Assembly: GCA_014529385.2 (NCBI GenBank)
Contig: CM043955.1
Location: forward strand, 148,941,640 to 149,005,639
Reading direction: 5' to 3'
Origin: Adiantum capillus-veneris
Taxonomy: Eukaryota; Streptophyta; Polypodiopsida; Polypodiales; Pteridaceae
Length of the DNA: 64,000 nucleotides
In this document: in pieces, positions 41,435 to 53,839 of the stretch
Layout: every line of letters begins with the position of its first letter
Position numbering within the stretch: the stretch's first letter is position 1
Program-made: the position numbers and the translations under genes
Notes under the pieces: model-generated
The model's input: the letters and a program-made list of their open reading frames with translations, nothing else
Database searches by the model: none
Told to the model about the DNA's origin: nothing

Positions 41435-44400
41435 ATGATCTATGAGACCAACTCACGCTTGTGAATAAGCTTTTGGAATTGTAACGGGTATCCATGGAAT
41501 GCGGGAATTGGCATTGATGAGCTTACCAATGACTCCGATGTGATACTTCTTGTCGAAACATGGGAGCATGATGCACAACGAATTCTTGGATTTGACAAAT
41601 ACGATGTGCAACGAAGAGGCCAAGGAGGCGTAGCATGTATGACCAAAAAGGGTTTGAAAGATGTTTCCATTGTCAAAGAAGATAAGTATAAATGCTACTT
41701 ATGGCTGAAAATCAGCCCACCAAATGGTCAAGTCATGTTTGTGGCCGGTTGCTACATTCCTCACTATGACTCCAACTTTTATGCTTGCTTGAATATGGAT
41801 AGAGATCAGCCCTTTGTTGAACTAGAGGAAGACATTGCTCATTACAAGGATCAAGGTGAAGTCATTGTTTTTGGAGACATGAATGCTCGCACAAATATGC
41901 TACAACACGACACACAACAAGTAGACATGCCGCATGTCTCAAGAAGAATGGATGACTCATACATGTATAATCGAAGTTCTAATGATGCAAAAGAAGTGGA
42001 TCACTATGGAAAGTCACTTCTACATATGTGCAACAGTACCGGAATGCTCATTGCAAATGGTGTATCTCTATGGCAAGGCACCAATGACTTTACATGTAGA
42101 AAGCACAACGGTGCTAGCGTGATTGACTATATGTTGTTCTCGGAAGCCACTCTAGAATGCATACAAAGCTTTACACTTGGTGAATGGAATCCGGAATCGG
42201 ATCATAGGATGTTATGTATTGACCTCAAGTGTGGTAAACGGCCCGAGCATGTAGCCTCCAATCATGATGTGAATCATTTGTACCTACGTCTAGACTTCAA
42301 ACGAGCACTTATATATGCTGATATGGTGGACCAAATGTTAAGCATGATAGAGCATCAAGAGAGCCCAACATTAGAATGGAAGTGGAAAGTTTTCAAAGAA
42401 GTAATTTTCTCTTGTGCGAAGGAATGATTTTCGGTGAAACACATGTCTTGCAAAAGGTCTAAGAAGGGTAGCAGCAAGAAGAAATGGTTTGACATGGAAT
42501 GTAGTCAAGCCCGAAAACACTTTCTAAGATTGGATGCAATCAAAGACAAGGAAGTTTACTTGGAATGTTCACACACATACAAAGCACTTGTTCAAAAGAA
42601 GAGGAGAAGGTGGGAAGTTGAAAAACAACTTCTTTTAGCACAAGAGAAAGCACATGCATGTGGCAAGTTTTGGTAAAATCTAAAAGGCAAGCACGTTAAG
42701 AGCTTTGGTGACTTGACTCTTGAGGATATGTATATGCATTGTAAAAACCTCTATGAGCAACCCAATGTTGATAAGATGGAGGGTTGTAGCTCCCTTCCAT
42801 TTATGTCTCCCTTCTTTACCATTGAAGATGTATGCCGCGCGCTTGAGAAACTTGCTACTCGCAAGGCAGGTGACCTTCAAGGTGTCAAGGCTGAAATGAT
42901 TAAATGGACAAGCAAGAAAACACGATATTGGATATGCGATATGTTTAACCTTGCACTTCAGTATGGCATGCCTCATGATTGGAGTGCAAATTGGATCAAA
43001 CCTTTGCACAAAGGAGGAGATGTAAACAATGTGAACAACTATCGCACTATAATGGTTGGTTCTTTGATGGCAAAGTTATTTGGATGTATCATGGAGATGA
43101 AGATAAGTGAATGGGCTGAAAAGAATGGCAAACGTGCGCTTGGCCAAGCAGGTTTTCGAAAGCATCATAGCACTATTGATCACCTTGTCACTCTTCGAGT
43201 TCTTATGGAAGCGTCTCGATTGAAAGGAAAAAAGTTGTATTCTTGCTTTGTGGATTGATTTCAAGAAAGCTTTTGACATGGTACCGCGAGGAAATCTTTG
43301 GAGACGTATGCAAAGGCTTCAAGTGCCAAGAGAATTTATGCATGCAGTCTTTTGCATCTACCAAAAAGTGATATGTCGATTACGTATGGGAGATGGAATT
43401 TCAGAATTTTTTGCAAGCACTATTGGTGTCAAACAAGGATGCCCACTTTCCCCAACCCTCTTTGGGCTACTCATTGATGAATTGGAATGCATGGTTCTTG
43501 ACTTTATGCAGCAAGAAGGCATAGAAGAGGTTAAGATTGGAAATACGGTGATCATGCTTTTGCTTTATGCTGATGATGTAGTGCTCTTGGCACATACCTT
43601 AGAAGATGCACAAAAGCTTATGAGTGTCTTGGAACGCTTTTGCTTATATAGCGGGCTGATCGTGAATGGATCCAAAACCAAGGTTATGCTTGTAAAGACC
43701 CTCAATGATGAAAATCCATGCATTGTATATAACAATGAGAAACTTGAAGTGGTAGATCACTTCAAGTACCTTGGCCTTGAGGTTCCATCCAATCATAAAT
43801 GGAAGGATTGTGCAATGCGTCGCTTGGAAGCCGGAAAGAGGGCCTATTATGCATTTGAGAACATGTGCAATGTAGTAGAGATCAAGTGTTGGGCTCTCAA
43901 AAAGTACCTCTTTGACACATTGGTGACACCGGTGCTTCTTTATGGAGTGGAGGTGTGGGGTGGAAGCATCGGGAAGTCTACTTGGAAAGAGTTTGAGAAT
44001 GTCCAAAAGCGTTTTCTCACCAAGTTTCTCCAAGTCAAGACACAAACACCCTACATGCTCTTACTTCTTGAGTCCGGATTGCTTCCCATTGAGGTATTGG
44101 GCATGCAAAGGGTTGTGGAGTACATTCGTAAGACACAACCTAGCCCTTTGCCGACTTCCTAGAATCGCATATGAAGCAAGTCAAATGGTTCAAAAGACAT
44201 GCAAGAGCAAAATACTAAGTTCGGGGTGGATGCTTGATATCAAGAAATGGCTTGGAAGATGGGATGCATGTCACTTGGTCAAGGATGCGTCGATCGACTC
44301 CCAAGTTAATGAGGCCTTCTTACAACGCCAATGTATCACGGCTTGGGAGAAATCCGGAGGTTCTCGCTTCAGCCATTACACCACACACGTTGCCCCAAAC

Positions 44401-44787
44401 TACAAATCTCTCTTCTTCTCGGAACGAGGTAGCCGATCCCATTCCTACATCCTTGAGCCCATCCCGTTGAGTGCGATCCGCACCATTGCCTCCATTCGTC
44501 TTAGCTCCCATTCTCTATGTTGCGAGACAAGACGTTGGGGCACTGGCGAGGAGTGTCATCGACTTTGCACCTTATGCCCTCGTCAAGTGCGAGAGAGTGA
44601 GTACCACACACTACTTGAGTGCTCAGCTTTTGACCACATTAGGTCCTCTTTTCCCCATATATTCAGCCATGATCTCTCCCTACATACCTTCCTCTCCCAA
44701 CCACGATGTGGACTCTCTATTGTGACGCTCATTTCAGCCATTTTTGAGCATCGAGAGTCACTTATGAACTCCACTCACACCACGTGA
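41435..44787 (+). pseudogene. LINE ORF2: endonuclease and reverse transcriptase (L-b)
   Basis: Endonuclease motifs: ISFWNCNGYPWN, VETWEHD, VAGCYIPHYDS, GDMNAR, VIDYMLFS, ESDHRML. RT motifs: WIKPLHKGGDVNNVNNYR, GQAGFRKHHSTIDH, VDFKKAFDMVPR, GVKQGCPLSPTLF and the catalytic YADD at 43566-43577. C-terminus: CTLCPRQVRESEYHTLLEC, a zinc-knuckle-like motif. Breaks: TGA 41462 (CGA in L-d), a 30-bp deletion near 41610, TGA 42425 (TGC in L-d), TAA 42674 (CAA in L-d), frameshifts near 43256 and 44150. ORF1 stop and ORF2 ATG are six bases apart. Confidence 0.9.
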
Positions 44788-44840
44788 CATGTTCATTTGG
44801 TCCCATAGGTCATATTTGACCTCCCAGGACGATAATAGAA

Positions 44841-44847
44841 CTATCTA

Positions 44848-44916
<69 letters not shown>

Positions 44917-44923
44917 ATTTTCC

Positions 44924-44975
<52 letters not shown>
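44841..44975 (+). repeat. (ATCT)n/(CT)n tail of LINE L-b
   Basis: ACTATCTATCTATCT grades into long CT arrays with minor interruptions, ending exactly where LINE L-c begins. Confidence 0.9.
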
Positions 44976-44977
<2 letters not shown>

Positions 44978-45847
44978 GAAGTCTACTTGGAAAGAGTTTG
45001 AGAATGTCAAAAAGCGTTTTCTCACCAACTTTCTCCAAGTCAAGACACAAACACCCTACATGCTCTTACTTCTTGAGTCCGGATTGCTTCCCATTGAGGT
45101 CTTGGGCATGCAAAGGGTTGTGGAGTACATGCGTAAGACACAATGTAGCCCTTTGCATCGACTTCCGAGAATCTCATATGAAGCAAGTCAAATGGTTCAA
45201 AAGACATGCAAGAGCAAAATACTAAGTTCGGGGTGGATGCTTGATATCAAGAAATGGTTTGGAAGATGGGATGCATGTCACTTGGTCAAGGATGAGTCGA
45301 TCGACTCCCAAGTTAATGAGGCCTTCTTACAACGCCAATGTATCACGGCTTGGGAGAAATCCGGAGGTTCTCGCTTCAGCCATTACACCACACACGTTGC
45401 CCCAAACTACAAATCTCTCTTCTTCTCGGAACGAGGTAGCCGATCCCATTCCTACATCCTTGAGCCCATCCCGTTGAGTGCGATCCGCACCATTGCCTCC
45501 ATTCGTCTTAGCTCCCATTCTCTACGCTGCGAGACAGGACGTTGGGGCACTGGCGAGGAGTGTCATCGACTTTGCACCTTATGCCCTCGTCAAGTGCGAG
45601 AGAGTGAGTACCACACAGTACTTGAGTGCTTAGCTTTTGACCACATTAGGTCCTCTTTTCCCCATATATTCAGCCATGATCTCTCCCTACATACCTTCCT
45701 CTCCCAACCATGATGTGGACTCTCTATTGCCACGCTCATTTCAGCCATTTTTGAGCATCGAGAGTCACTCATGAACTCCACTCACACCACGTGACATGTT
45801 CATTTGGTCCCATAGGTCATATTTGACCTCCCAGGACGATAATAGAA

Positions 45848-45879
<32 letters not shown>
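44976..45879 (+). mobile_element. LINE L-c, 5'-truncated, (CT)n-tailed
   Basis: From GGGAAGTCTACTTGG it repeats L-b 43971-44840 at high identity, including the ORF2 C-terminus (open 45060-45713), the 3' UTR and a (CT)n tail at 45851-45879. It sits head-to-tail directly after the CT tail of L-b. Confidence 0.9.
45060..45713 (+). pseudogene. LINE ORF2 C-terminal fragment (L-c)
   Basis: Open reading frame matching the region after RT in L-b and free of L-b's frameshift near 44150 (reads CSPLHRLPRISYEASQMVQ). Includes CTLCPRQVRESEYHTVLEC. No RT catalytic part. Confidence 0.8.
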
Positions 45880-45881
<2 letters not shown>

Positions 45882-45922
45882 CAGACACACACGATGTAGC
45901 TTGAGAGAGAGAGGGAGGGGGT

Positions 45923-45957
<35 letters not shown>

Positions 45958-45959
45958 GA
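45880..45959. repeat. (GA)n and uninterrupted 34-G run
   Basis: ACAGACACACACGATGTAG, then GA repeats, GGGAGGGGGT and 34 consecutive G at 45923-45956. Strong G-quadruplex potential on the + strand. The exact length may be a sequencing approximation. Confidence 0.85.
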
Positions 45960-46190
45960 GATCAATAATACCTATGCTGCAGGTTTCCAGGGCAGATCTG
46001 TGCGCACGCTTGCAGGCGAAAAATGACCGCATGCGCGCAGATTTCGTTTTTTTTCCCCAAATTTTTGCCATCGATATACGCGTGGAAATACGTGTGGAAA
46101 TATGCGTAGAAATACCCAGCTTTCGACAAGCATTGCCACGTGTATTTCCACGTCTGTATCGACGCATAGAAAGGTACGGTGCGTCGATAC
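45960..46190. mobile_element. CACTA-like subterminal fragment
   Basis: After a TTTTTTTTCC tract, units such as CGTGGAAATACGTGTGG (46081) and their inverse CACGTGTATTTCCACG (near 46136) form inverted repeats of the style seen at 1275-1358. It ends at CGTCGATAC, fused to an Element-B-type LTR at 46191. No CACTA terminus is seen. Confidence 0.5.
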
Positions 46191-46613
46191 ATGAGCAAGG
46201 AGAAGCTCAAGGACTCCATAGCCACACACCTCAAGAGCTCTCACCAAACAGCGCTCTCAACAAATGAGCTGGAGAACCCTAATTTCTTTTTCACACTGCT
46301 TTATATACCTAAGGTAAAAATATGCAATGTCCGGGCACCCAAGGCCTTTAGGGCTCCACAACTTACTGAATCTGCTACCTAGGCACACTAACTGACATGT
46401 TCTTTACAGCTTGGAACTCCCATTGAGCCTGTAACACATTAAAATATTACAATGGCTTGAAATAAATCGAGAATTTACAATACGTGACCATTTTGGGAAA
46501 AGGTGGAAAATGTGTAACTCCAATCTTTACTGCTTCTTCTTGTTAATATTCGATGTGCATCCATACATTTTCGGTCTAGCAGCTTCTGTTAACTAACGTT
46601 TACTCAGTTAACA
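46191..46613 (-). repeat. Truncated Element-B-type LTR
   Basis: Reverse complement of the first part of 21745-22165: the minus strand begins TGTTAACTGAGTAAACG at 46613 and keeps the TATA-like GTATATAAAG. Truncated at 46191. No PPT precedes it on the right, so it is a 5' or solo LTR remnant. Confidence 0.8.
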
Positions 46614-47528
46614 GCCTGCACTTGCAGCCACTATACCTGCTTATTTAAGAGATTTGGTACCATTTGCTCAAACCATCGGTTGATCTATTGCTAAGAATAT
46701 GTGTAACACGCCTGATAGAGAGCCTAGAAGTAAGGTAGTACAAATAGCCAAGCTCACACAAAAATTTAGTGGAGAAAGGGATGTGAGAAAGCATATCAAA
46801 GTGTTTGAACAAATATGCGATTCTCTAGGAGAACACAATGACCTGCATAAGAGTAATGTTTTAAGCTTAACCTTAAGTGAGAAGGTTGGGGATTGGTATA
46901 GAACCCTAAGGGTGGAAGAAAAAATGATTTACCCTACTCTTAGAAGACTGTTCTTGAAAGAATACATACGAGAGGGAGTGCTTTGGGGTGTAGCCTCTCA
47001 GCTCCAAAAATCCCAACGAGAGGAAGGAGAGTCGATAAGAGACTTTATTAGTCGCTTGAAGCATTTGTATTCTTGTCGTAATCCAAATGAGCGCTTCAAT
47101 AATAATCAATTTCTTGATAGATTCATTAGGGGATTATGACATGAGGATATTTACAATGGCCTAGTCATTAGAGGTATCACCACTTGGGAAGCAGTCGCCA
47201 CCAATGAGATCTAATTGGAGGATAATTTAATGATTCAAGAAGAAAGAGTGTCTGTTAAGCCTAAATCTACTAGTTCCCAAGCATCGGGGTATCAGCCAGT
47301 GACCCTAAAGCCTATTGCTAAGGAGCCAAAAATATCTGAGATGACTTTAGCATATCTCACGAAGGCCATTCAAGAGAGTCTTAGAGACAATCGTGCTCCG
47401 CAAAACAATCATATGTATCCAAGAAGAGAGAAACAATGGTGCTCAGTATGCTTTGGTCCGCATAGTACCAATGAATGCCCTACTTTTAGAGTAAAATTCA
47501 GTGGGAATCGCAATGCCCGTTGGGAGGT
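46614..47528 (+). pseudogene. Gag fragment, A family, + strand
   Basis: Capsid region (LTLSEKVGDWYRTLRVEEKMIY, FISRLKHLYSCRNPNERF) and the first zinc knuckle (CSVCFGPHSTNEC), then cut within the second knuckle by the Element F LTR at 47529. Stop codons after FIRGL (47139) and elsewhere. It is closest to Element F's Gag, so it is a separate older relative into which F inserted. Confidence 0.82.
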
Positions 47529-48163
<635 letters not shown>

Positions 48164-48167
48164 TTTT

Positions 48168-48185
48168 TGGCGCCGTTACTGCGGA
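48168..48185 (+). other. Primer-binding site, degenerate tRNA-Asp (Element F)
   Basis: TGGCGCCGTTACTGCGGA, three mismatches from the tRNA-Asp complement. Confidence 0.75.
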
Positions 48186-49080
48186 AATGCCCTGAACTAA
48201 GCTCAAGAGGCACTCTGTGCTGTTTTGTGGTGAAATTTCAAATGTAGGAAAGGTAGAGAAGGAAGGTGTGTGTGTTGAGAAGGAGTTTGTTTTGCTACTG
48301 TGTATTGTTTTGTAATAAGGTATTGAAAGGTACTGTGTTTTTTCTGCTCATAAGGTGTTTTCTCTGTGATAAGGTGTTAAAATTAAGGTAGTAGATCCAT
48401 AATTTTAGTTCTCTGTAAAGTACAGTAAGTAGTTTTGTTAGCTAATGAGTTGTTGTAGTAGTGTGTTAGTGTATAACAGTAGCTGTATTAGTTGTAAGTA
48501 GGTAGGTTAGGTGTGTGTCTGCTCGCGCGCATAGCGCGGCCGCGGCGACCTTATCCAAAAAACCAAAAAAAAATGAAAGGTAGGATCGGGATTGGGAATA
48601 TCCCCTAGACCCAAGCCTAAGCTCACACTCAGGCTCAAGCCTCAGTCCCCCTTTAAAATTACATATTTTAGTCTCACGCGTAGGTAAAAACCGACTTTTT
48701 GAGCACCAATGAAGCTTTGGGTAACTGATGTTGTGTTGTAAAGCACACCATGACCCCTTGAGCAATATGCTCGTTTCGAGCTATCACACGCTCTAATCCA
48801 AAAATCGATCATTAAAAAAAACATTAAAAAACATCAAAAAACGAGTGAACGGGGTGCAAAACGCCCAAAAAAATAGGCAGTTAATATTTGAGGTTATTCG
48901 CCGCGACGCTTGTAGGGTGCCCAAGGCACATGCATATGCGCTCTGGTCGTGTGCTAGAGGCCGAGCAACTAGCAATCATTTTGACTTAAGCGAGTTCTCA
49001 ATATCCACCTACCTTAGGTTCCGGGCCCTAGGCGGAGACCCAAGGTAGTACAAACCAAGACCCAAACATAGCGGCTAGTG
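48186..49080 (+). other. Element F leader
   Basis: Non-coding, with the family's GGATCGGGATTGGG / CCCAAGCCTAAGC tract at about 48590-48645. No gene seen. Confidence 0.55.
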
Positions 49081-50020
49081 ACTCTTCCTCTGACTTCGAC
49101 ATCATGGAGGGTTAACCAATGCCTAATCCTGATAGCTCAAGCCAAGACATGCATGCCATGGGCCCACGGTCTGGGCCGAGCATTCTTAGCCGCTTGAACG
49201 AAACCTTTAGTAAAGCCACTCGCTCCGAACATGGAACTAACGATATAAATGAGGGGGGTGGGGAAGTAAATTCTCCATTCATGACCAACGTAGACCCTAT
49301 GCCTTTAGAGAGTGTGCACGTGAATACTCCATTCACTGCACCCCCTAACTCTTCAGAGTTATTTTCCTCCGAGGTTATATTACCTGATGTTAGAAGCCTT
49401 GTCGAAGTGCAAGAGGTTGAGCGGTATATCCTTGTAGCGAGGGAAAAAGAAATCAAGAGCTTACGCAAGGCAGAGCAATGAAGAGATTTAAAATCGAAAG
49501 CCCCTATGTCAGTATCCTTGCTCGGAGAGCAAAAAAATGCTCCTGAATTAGCAACCACTAAGGGTCAACCCATAGAGAGCCACATTGCATCTAGTTCACA
49601 GGACACTCCTAGCACCTCAAGCCTAGATGGAGCATTCCTAAATGATAACCGGGAATACGAACTACAAACGGAAACTCTAACCGACCTATACACACGTCAC
49701 ACCTATCATGTGGGTTGGTTAGGTGTCCTACAATCCACAACGGGTGCTACTAGTGTGGAGGATCAACAACAAAGAGTTTGTGAGGTCATCCATAGGGTTA
49801 TTGAGCTAGAGAGACAAAACAAGGATCCACATGCCTTCAACGGGTCTCATGAGATTCTTGGATACAGGGAAGGCTAAACAACCAACCTTATCGCAAATGG
49901 AGACTCCCTCGATAAGTCCGATGGATCCTCCATATGTTGTTTTGCCAGGGGTCTCAGTGCAATCTAAGCCCACAAGTGAGCTTTACCTTTCCAAGTCTAG
50001 CTCATCTTTCCCTTGATGAC

Positions 50021-50025
50021 ACGAT
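50021..50025. repeat. Target duplication ACGAT (left of solo LTR)
   Basis: ACGAT precedes TGTTAGGAAATAAG; the right copy is ACAAT (50765-50769), one base different. Confidence 0.55.
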
Positions 50026-50764
50026 TGTTAGGAAATAAGACGTAGCTAAATAGATAATTGAGTAGATTACTTAATGGAGAGAGACAGATTTACATACAGG
50101 AGATTATAGAGTAGAGAGAGAGAGAGAGTACGCACGATATACGTGCTTCACCCAATGTGGGCTACGTCCACGGGAAAGCAGTCGCTCAATGGCTTTAGTA
50201 CTTCAAAACAAGAAGTAGTTTACAAAGGGATTATACCCTTAATGGAGCTCCCGCCTTGCTTCACTCTCACCACCTCACACTCACCTTGTTGCATCAACTT
50301 CACACTATGAAATGTGTGTAGAAATGGCCTCCTTTTATAGGCCAAAAGGGCTGCCCTCTCTCATGAGAGGCAGCCATGTATAGCTGCCCTTGTGTAGATA
50401 AGTCCAAATCGGACCCTCCAATCCACCCATGTGTGGCCGCCCTTGAGAAGACAAGTCCGCTTTTGAATTCGGCCACCGGCCACCAGCCATTGACTTCCGA
50501 CCACCGGCCAACCGACGGTTGTTTTTCAACCACTTTCCGGCCGCCGTCCGGCCATAATATTTCGGCGAAAAGGAATATTCCGGCGAGGGGAAAAAAAGTC
50601 TCGGGGGCGGAAAAAGTTGCCCCTGATTTTTGGCCGTGAAAAATTTGGTTTCCGGCGAGTGGTTTTCCTTCACGCACGATGGCTTCTCCTCATAATGGGG
50701 GCATTACAAATGGGCGCTTTTACCACAGAAAATTACAAGGGTAAATCAGGCTCCATACTTAACA
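50026..50764 (-). mobile_element. Solo LTR, 739 bp, inside Element F gag
   Basis: Starts TGTTAGGAAATA and ends CCATACTTAACA; gag homology resumes on both sides. The minus strand has TATAAAAGG (complement of 50331-50339) with a pyrimidine-rich region downstream, so it is probably minus-oriented. It contains a CCGGCC-rich segment at 50468-50600. No relative elsewhere in the window. Confidence 0.7.
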
Positions 50765-50769
50765 ACAAT
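50765..50769. repeat. Target duplication ACAAT (right of solo LTR)
   Basis: Pairs with 50021-50025 with one mismatch. Confidence 0.55.
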
Positions 50770-52747
50770 GGCTACCATGCCTATCCCAATGATGGGCATG
50801 CCGAGAAACATGCCATGGACCTCATTTGTTAGTAAAGCACCTCTACATGGTAGCTCAATGCCTGCAATAGTACCTACAAGTGTGTAACAATCGTATATAC
50901 CCATGGGTCCTCGTACTCATGTATTTCCTATCCCTCCCATTGTTTCAACTACCTATGCTCCACAACCACAACACCCAAGTTCTTATTTCCATGGGACCAT
51001 ACCGGCTAGCATTAGAATGTCACATCCGACAGTTGCTATCCCTAGGGCCACACATATGAACTTTGGAAAGCCACATGGCGCAACACCGTACCAAACGTGG
51101 AACCCAAGGGCTTCCTATATGCCAAGCCCAATCCCAATACCTACACATGTAGTCTCTGGAGCACCTTCACCCATAGTGCTTGCTCACTTAGGTGACTTGG
51201 CAACATTTGCTCAAACTATCGATCAACCTATCGCTGAGAATATGCGTAACACGTCTAATAGAGAGCCTAGAAGTAAGGCAGTACAAATAGCCAAGCTCAC
51301 ACAAAAATGTAGTGGAGACGGGGATGTGAGAAAGCATATCGAACTGTTTGAACAAATACGCGATTCTCTAGGAGAACACAATGACCTGCATAAGAGTAAT
51401 GCTTTAAGCCTAACCTTAAGTGGGAAGGCTGGGGATTGGTATAGAACCCTAAGGGTGGAAGAAAAAACGATTTACCCTACTCTTAGGAGACTGTTCTTAA
51501 AAGAATACATACGAGAGGGAGGGCTTTGGGGTGTAGCCTCTCAGCTCCAAAAAGCCCAACGAGAGGAAGGAGAGTCAGTGAGAGACTTTATTAGTCGCTT
51601 AAAGCATTTGAATTCTTGTTGTAATCCAAATGAGCGCTTCAAAAATAATCAATTGCTTGATAGATTCATTAGGGGACTACGACATAAGGATATCTACAAT
51701 GGCCTAGTCATTAGAGGTATCACCACTTGGGAAGCAGTCATCACCAATGCGATCCAATTGGAGGATAATTTAATGAGTCAAGGAGAAAGAGTGTCTATTG
51801 AGCTTATATCTACTAGCTGGCAAGCATCGAGGCATCAGCCAATGGCCCTAAAGCCTATTGCTAAGGAGCCACAGATGTCTGAGATGACTTTAGTAGATCT
51901 CACCAAGGCCATTCAAGAGAGTCTTAGAGATAATCGTGCTCCGCAAAACAATCATATGTATCCAATAAGGGAGCAACAATGGTGCTTAGTATGCTATGGA
52001 CCGCATAGCACCAGTGAATGCCCTACTTTTAGAGTAAAAGCCAATGGGAATTGCAATGCTTGTGGGAGGTATGGTCATCAAGCTAAGGATTGCATAGTAT
52101 TTAAGCACGCAATGGCCAATAGACCGACCTTAGCATGGACAGACACACCTCGAGTGTCTGCATTGATGCCGGCCCCACCTCTTGAACAAATAGCACAACA
52201 CATGGTCCCTAGGGCCTAAAATGTTGTTCAAACAACACCGTTACCACCTCCAGTGCTAGGATCGCAACCACCACATCTGAGAATCACATCTGTGAATCAA
52301 GTGGGTTGTGAGTCATCTATTTCTTGTTTGGAAGGCTGTGAGGAAGATACAGACCCTGATATTGCCTATGGGATTGATGCACTTGAAGAAAGTCCACAAT
52401 ACTACATGGAGGACTATTGGGAACAAGTCAAACCTGGCTATCAAGTAGCTGCTCTTGCTGCAAGAGACCAAAATATCAATTACACTACCAAGATACCACC
52501 TCTTCAATGCTATGAGTGTGGAGGTCCACATCGTGTGGTCGAGTGTCCTATTAGGCTACAAAAGAATGCCACACTAATGCAAACCAATCAAGCGAGCACA
52601 TCTACAATGCCGATACTCATGTGTAATCGATGTGGCATAGATCATTTGATTGCCCAATGTCCAAATAATCCAAATGCACCGAAGATCACGCCATTAAACT
52701 TAATTGAGGTTACCAAGGAGCCATCACAAAGTACACTCTGGTACTAG

Positions 52748-53518
52748 TAAAGGTACTCACACATCGATGCTCTAAAAACAAAATTATATTCTTGAAGAAG
52801 AGACACGGCATCAATTGCCCAATCTCAGAAGAAGAAGAAAACACGAAGGAAGAGATCGCAAAAAGCAGCGAAGTCAGACCCTAGTTCGAAGACCAACATA
52901 GGCCGGTGACAACCCTGTATATATAAACGACGCTGAAGAGAATTCTGATTCAACTGAAACCATGGAGACCAAAACGACCACTAAGCAAGAAACCAACAAG
53001 GAAGATTGTCATGAGCCACAATGGCCAGGATCCAAGAAAAATATAGGAACTTATCCAAACCCTACAGAGGAGATCGAGCGAGTCAAGAAATTAAGGATTT
53101 TGGTAGAAGATACCCAAAGGGATCTAGAACCAGCACCTAGGTAGATCTATATTACAGACACTGTGTTCCCTATGCAACAAAAACCTCACCAAGTCCATAG
53201 ACCCTTAGCCATACCTAGTGTCATCCAAGAGAAAGTGACTTAAAGTCATGGGAAAGTGGGCGTACTCACTTCTTGTTGAAAACAATGTTTACAGAGGGAC
53301 TACCTGACCCTATCGAAGAAATGGAGATCCAATCTTCCCCACGTCAAGGGACTGAAGCCCAAAAGATGCCGTTAAATATTGCCAAATTGATGGATTTCAT
53401 GGCTTCAAAAGTGAGAACCACCATCATGTCCAAACTATATGGAGACCCTCAGCTATTCTTAGCTCTTTGAGCTTTCCTCAATGGAGAACTGAAGGTCGGG
53501 CTACCACAATTTGCACGG
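52748..53518 (+). pseudogene. Gag-PR1 linker (Element F)
   Basis: Broken frames (52962-53144, 53273-53470) that match Element E's linker: KKKTRRKRSQK-like basic stretch near 52830, IGTYPNPTEEIERVKKLRILVEDTQRDLEP, MFTEGLPDPIEEMEIQSSP, MPLNIAKLMDFMASKVRTTIMSKLYGDP. Confidence 0.75.
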
Positions 53519-53830
53519 ATGGATGGAGTTAGGGAGATGACAATAGAGGAGGAACACTTAGATCCACAACACAACCTAGATGAGAACCTTGTTGTAGAAA
53601 TACCTACTAACAATTTGGGACAATACTTTGAGGGAGATGAAACCAATGCAACCATATCAATCACTTCCAAGGGATTAACTGTGAAGGAAATACTTGATGG
53701 TGGCGTTGGGGTTAGCATTGTGACTAAAAATTGATGGGAGACCATGGGAAGACCTCACCTTGCGACCACAACGATAGTAGTAAAGATGGCCAATGGGTCT
53801 ATTGTTAAACCAAGCCCCTATATAATTAAG
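53519..53830 (+). pseudogene. PR1 retropepsin domain (Element F)
   Basis: NNLGQYFEGDETNATISITSKGL leads into LTVKEILDGGVGVSIVTKN with D-G-G at 53696-53704, then a TGA (TGG or TGC expected) at 53733, and VVKMANGSIVK. D-G-G is identical to Element E. The domain is cut after the flap region by the inverted segment. Confidence 0.75.
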
Positions 53831-53839
53831 CCATTCTGT

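Larger units (their letters stand above)
40470..44975 (+). mobile_element. LINE L-b, near full length, (CT)n-tailed
   Basis: Starts at the same base context as L-d (GCGTTTTTGTTGCCGACTTG) and runs through ORF1, ORF2 (endonuclease, RT, C-terminal zinc motif), a short 3' UTR and an ATCT/(CT)n tail to 44975. Two ORFs, L1-type endonuclease and no RNase H place it in the L1-like group. ORF1 is intact; ORF2 is broken. Confidence 0.9.
49086..52747 (+). pseudogene. Gag polyprotein (Element F), split by solo LTR
   Basis: N-terminal part 49119-50016 (SSSQDMHAMGPRSGPSILSRL ... GHTYHVGWL-type region), interrupted by the solo LTR, resuming at 50765 and in the long open frame 50903-52219 with the Pro-rich region, capsid fold (LTLSGKAGDWYRTLRVEEKTIY, SVRDFISRLKHLNSCCNPNERF) and knuckles CLVCYGPHSTSEC and CNACGRYGHQAKDC. 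52253-52747 adds CYECGGPHRVVEC and CNRCGIDHLIAQC. All four knuckles and their unusual spacings are kept. Stops at 49115, near 49481, 52217 and a frameshift near 49850 break it. Confidence 0.88.

Noticed and set aside
50300-50677. Minus-strand ORFs of 112-125 codons in the solo LTR
   Set aside because: They overlap each other in different frames, lie wholly within an LTR with a TATA box, and match nothing recognisable.
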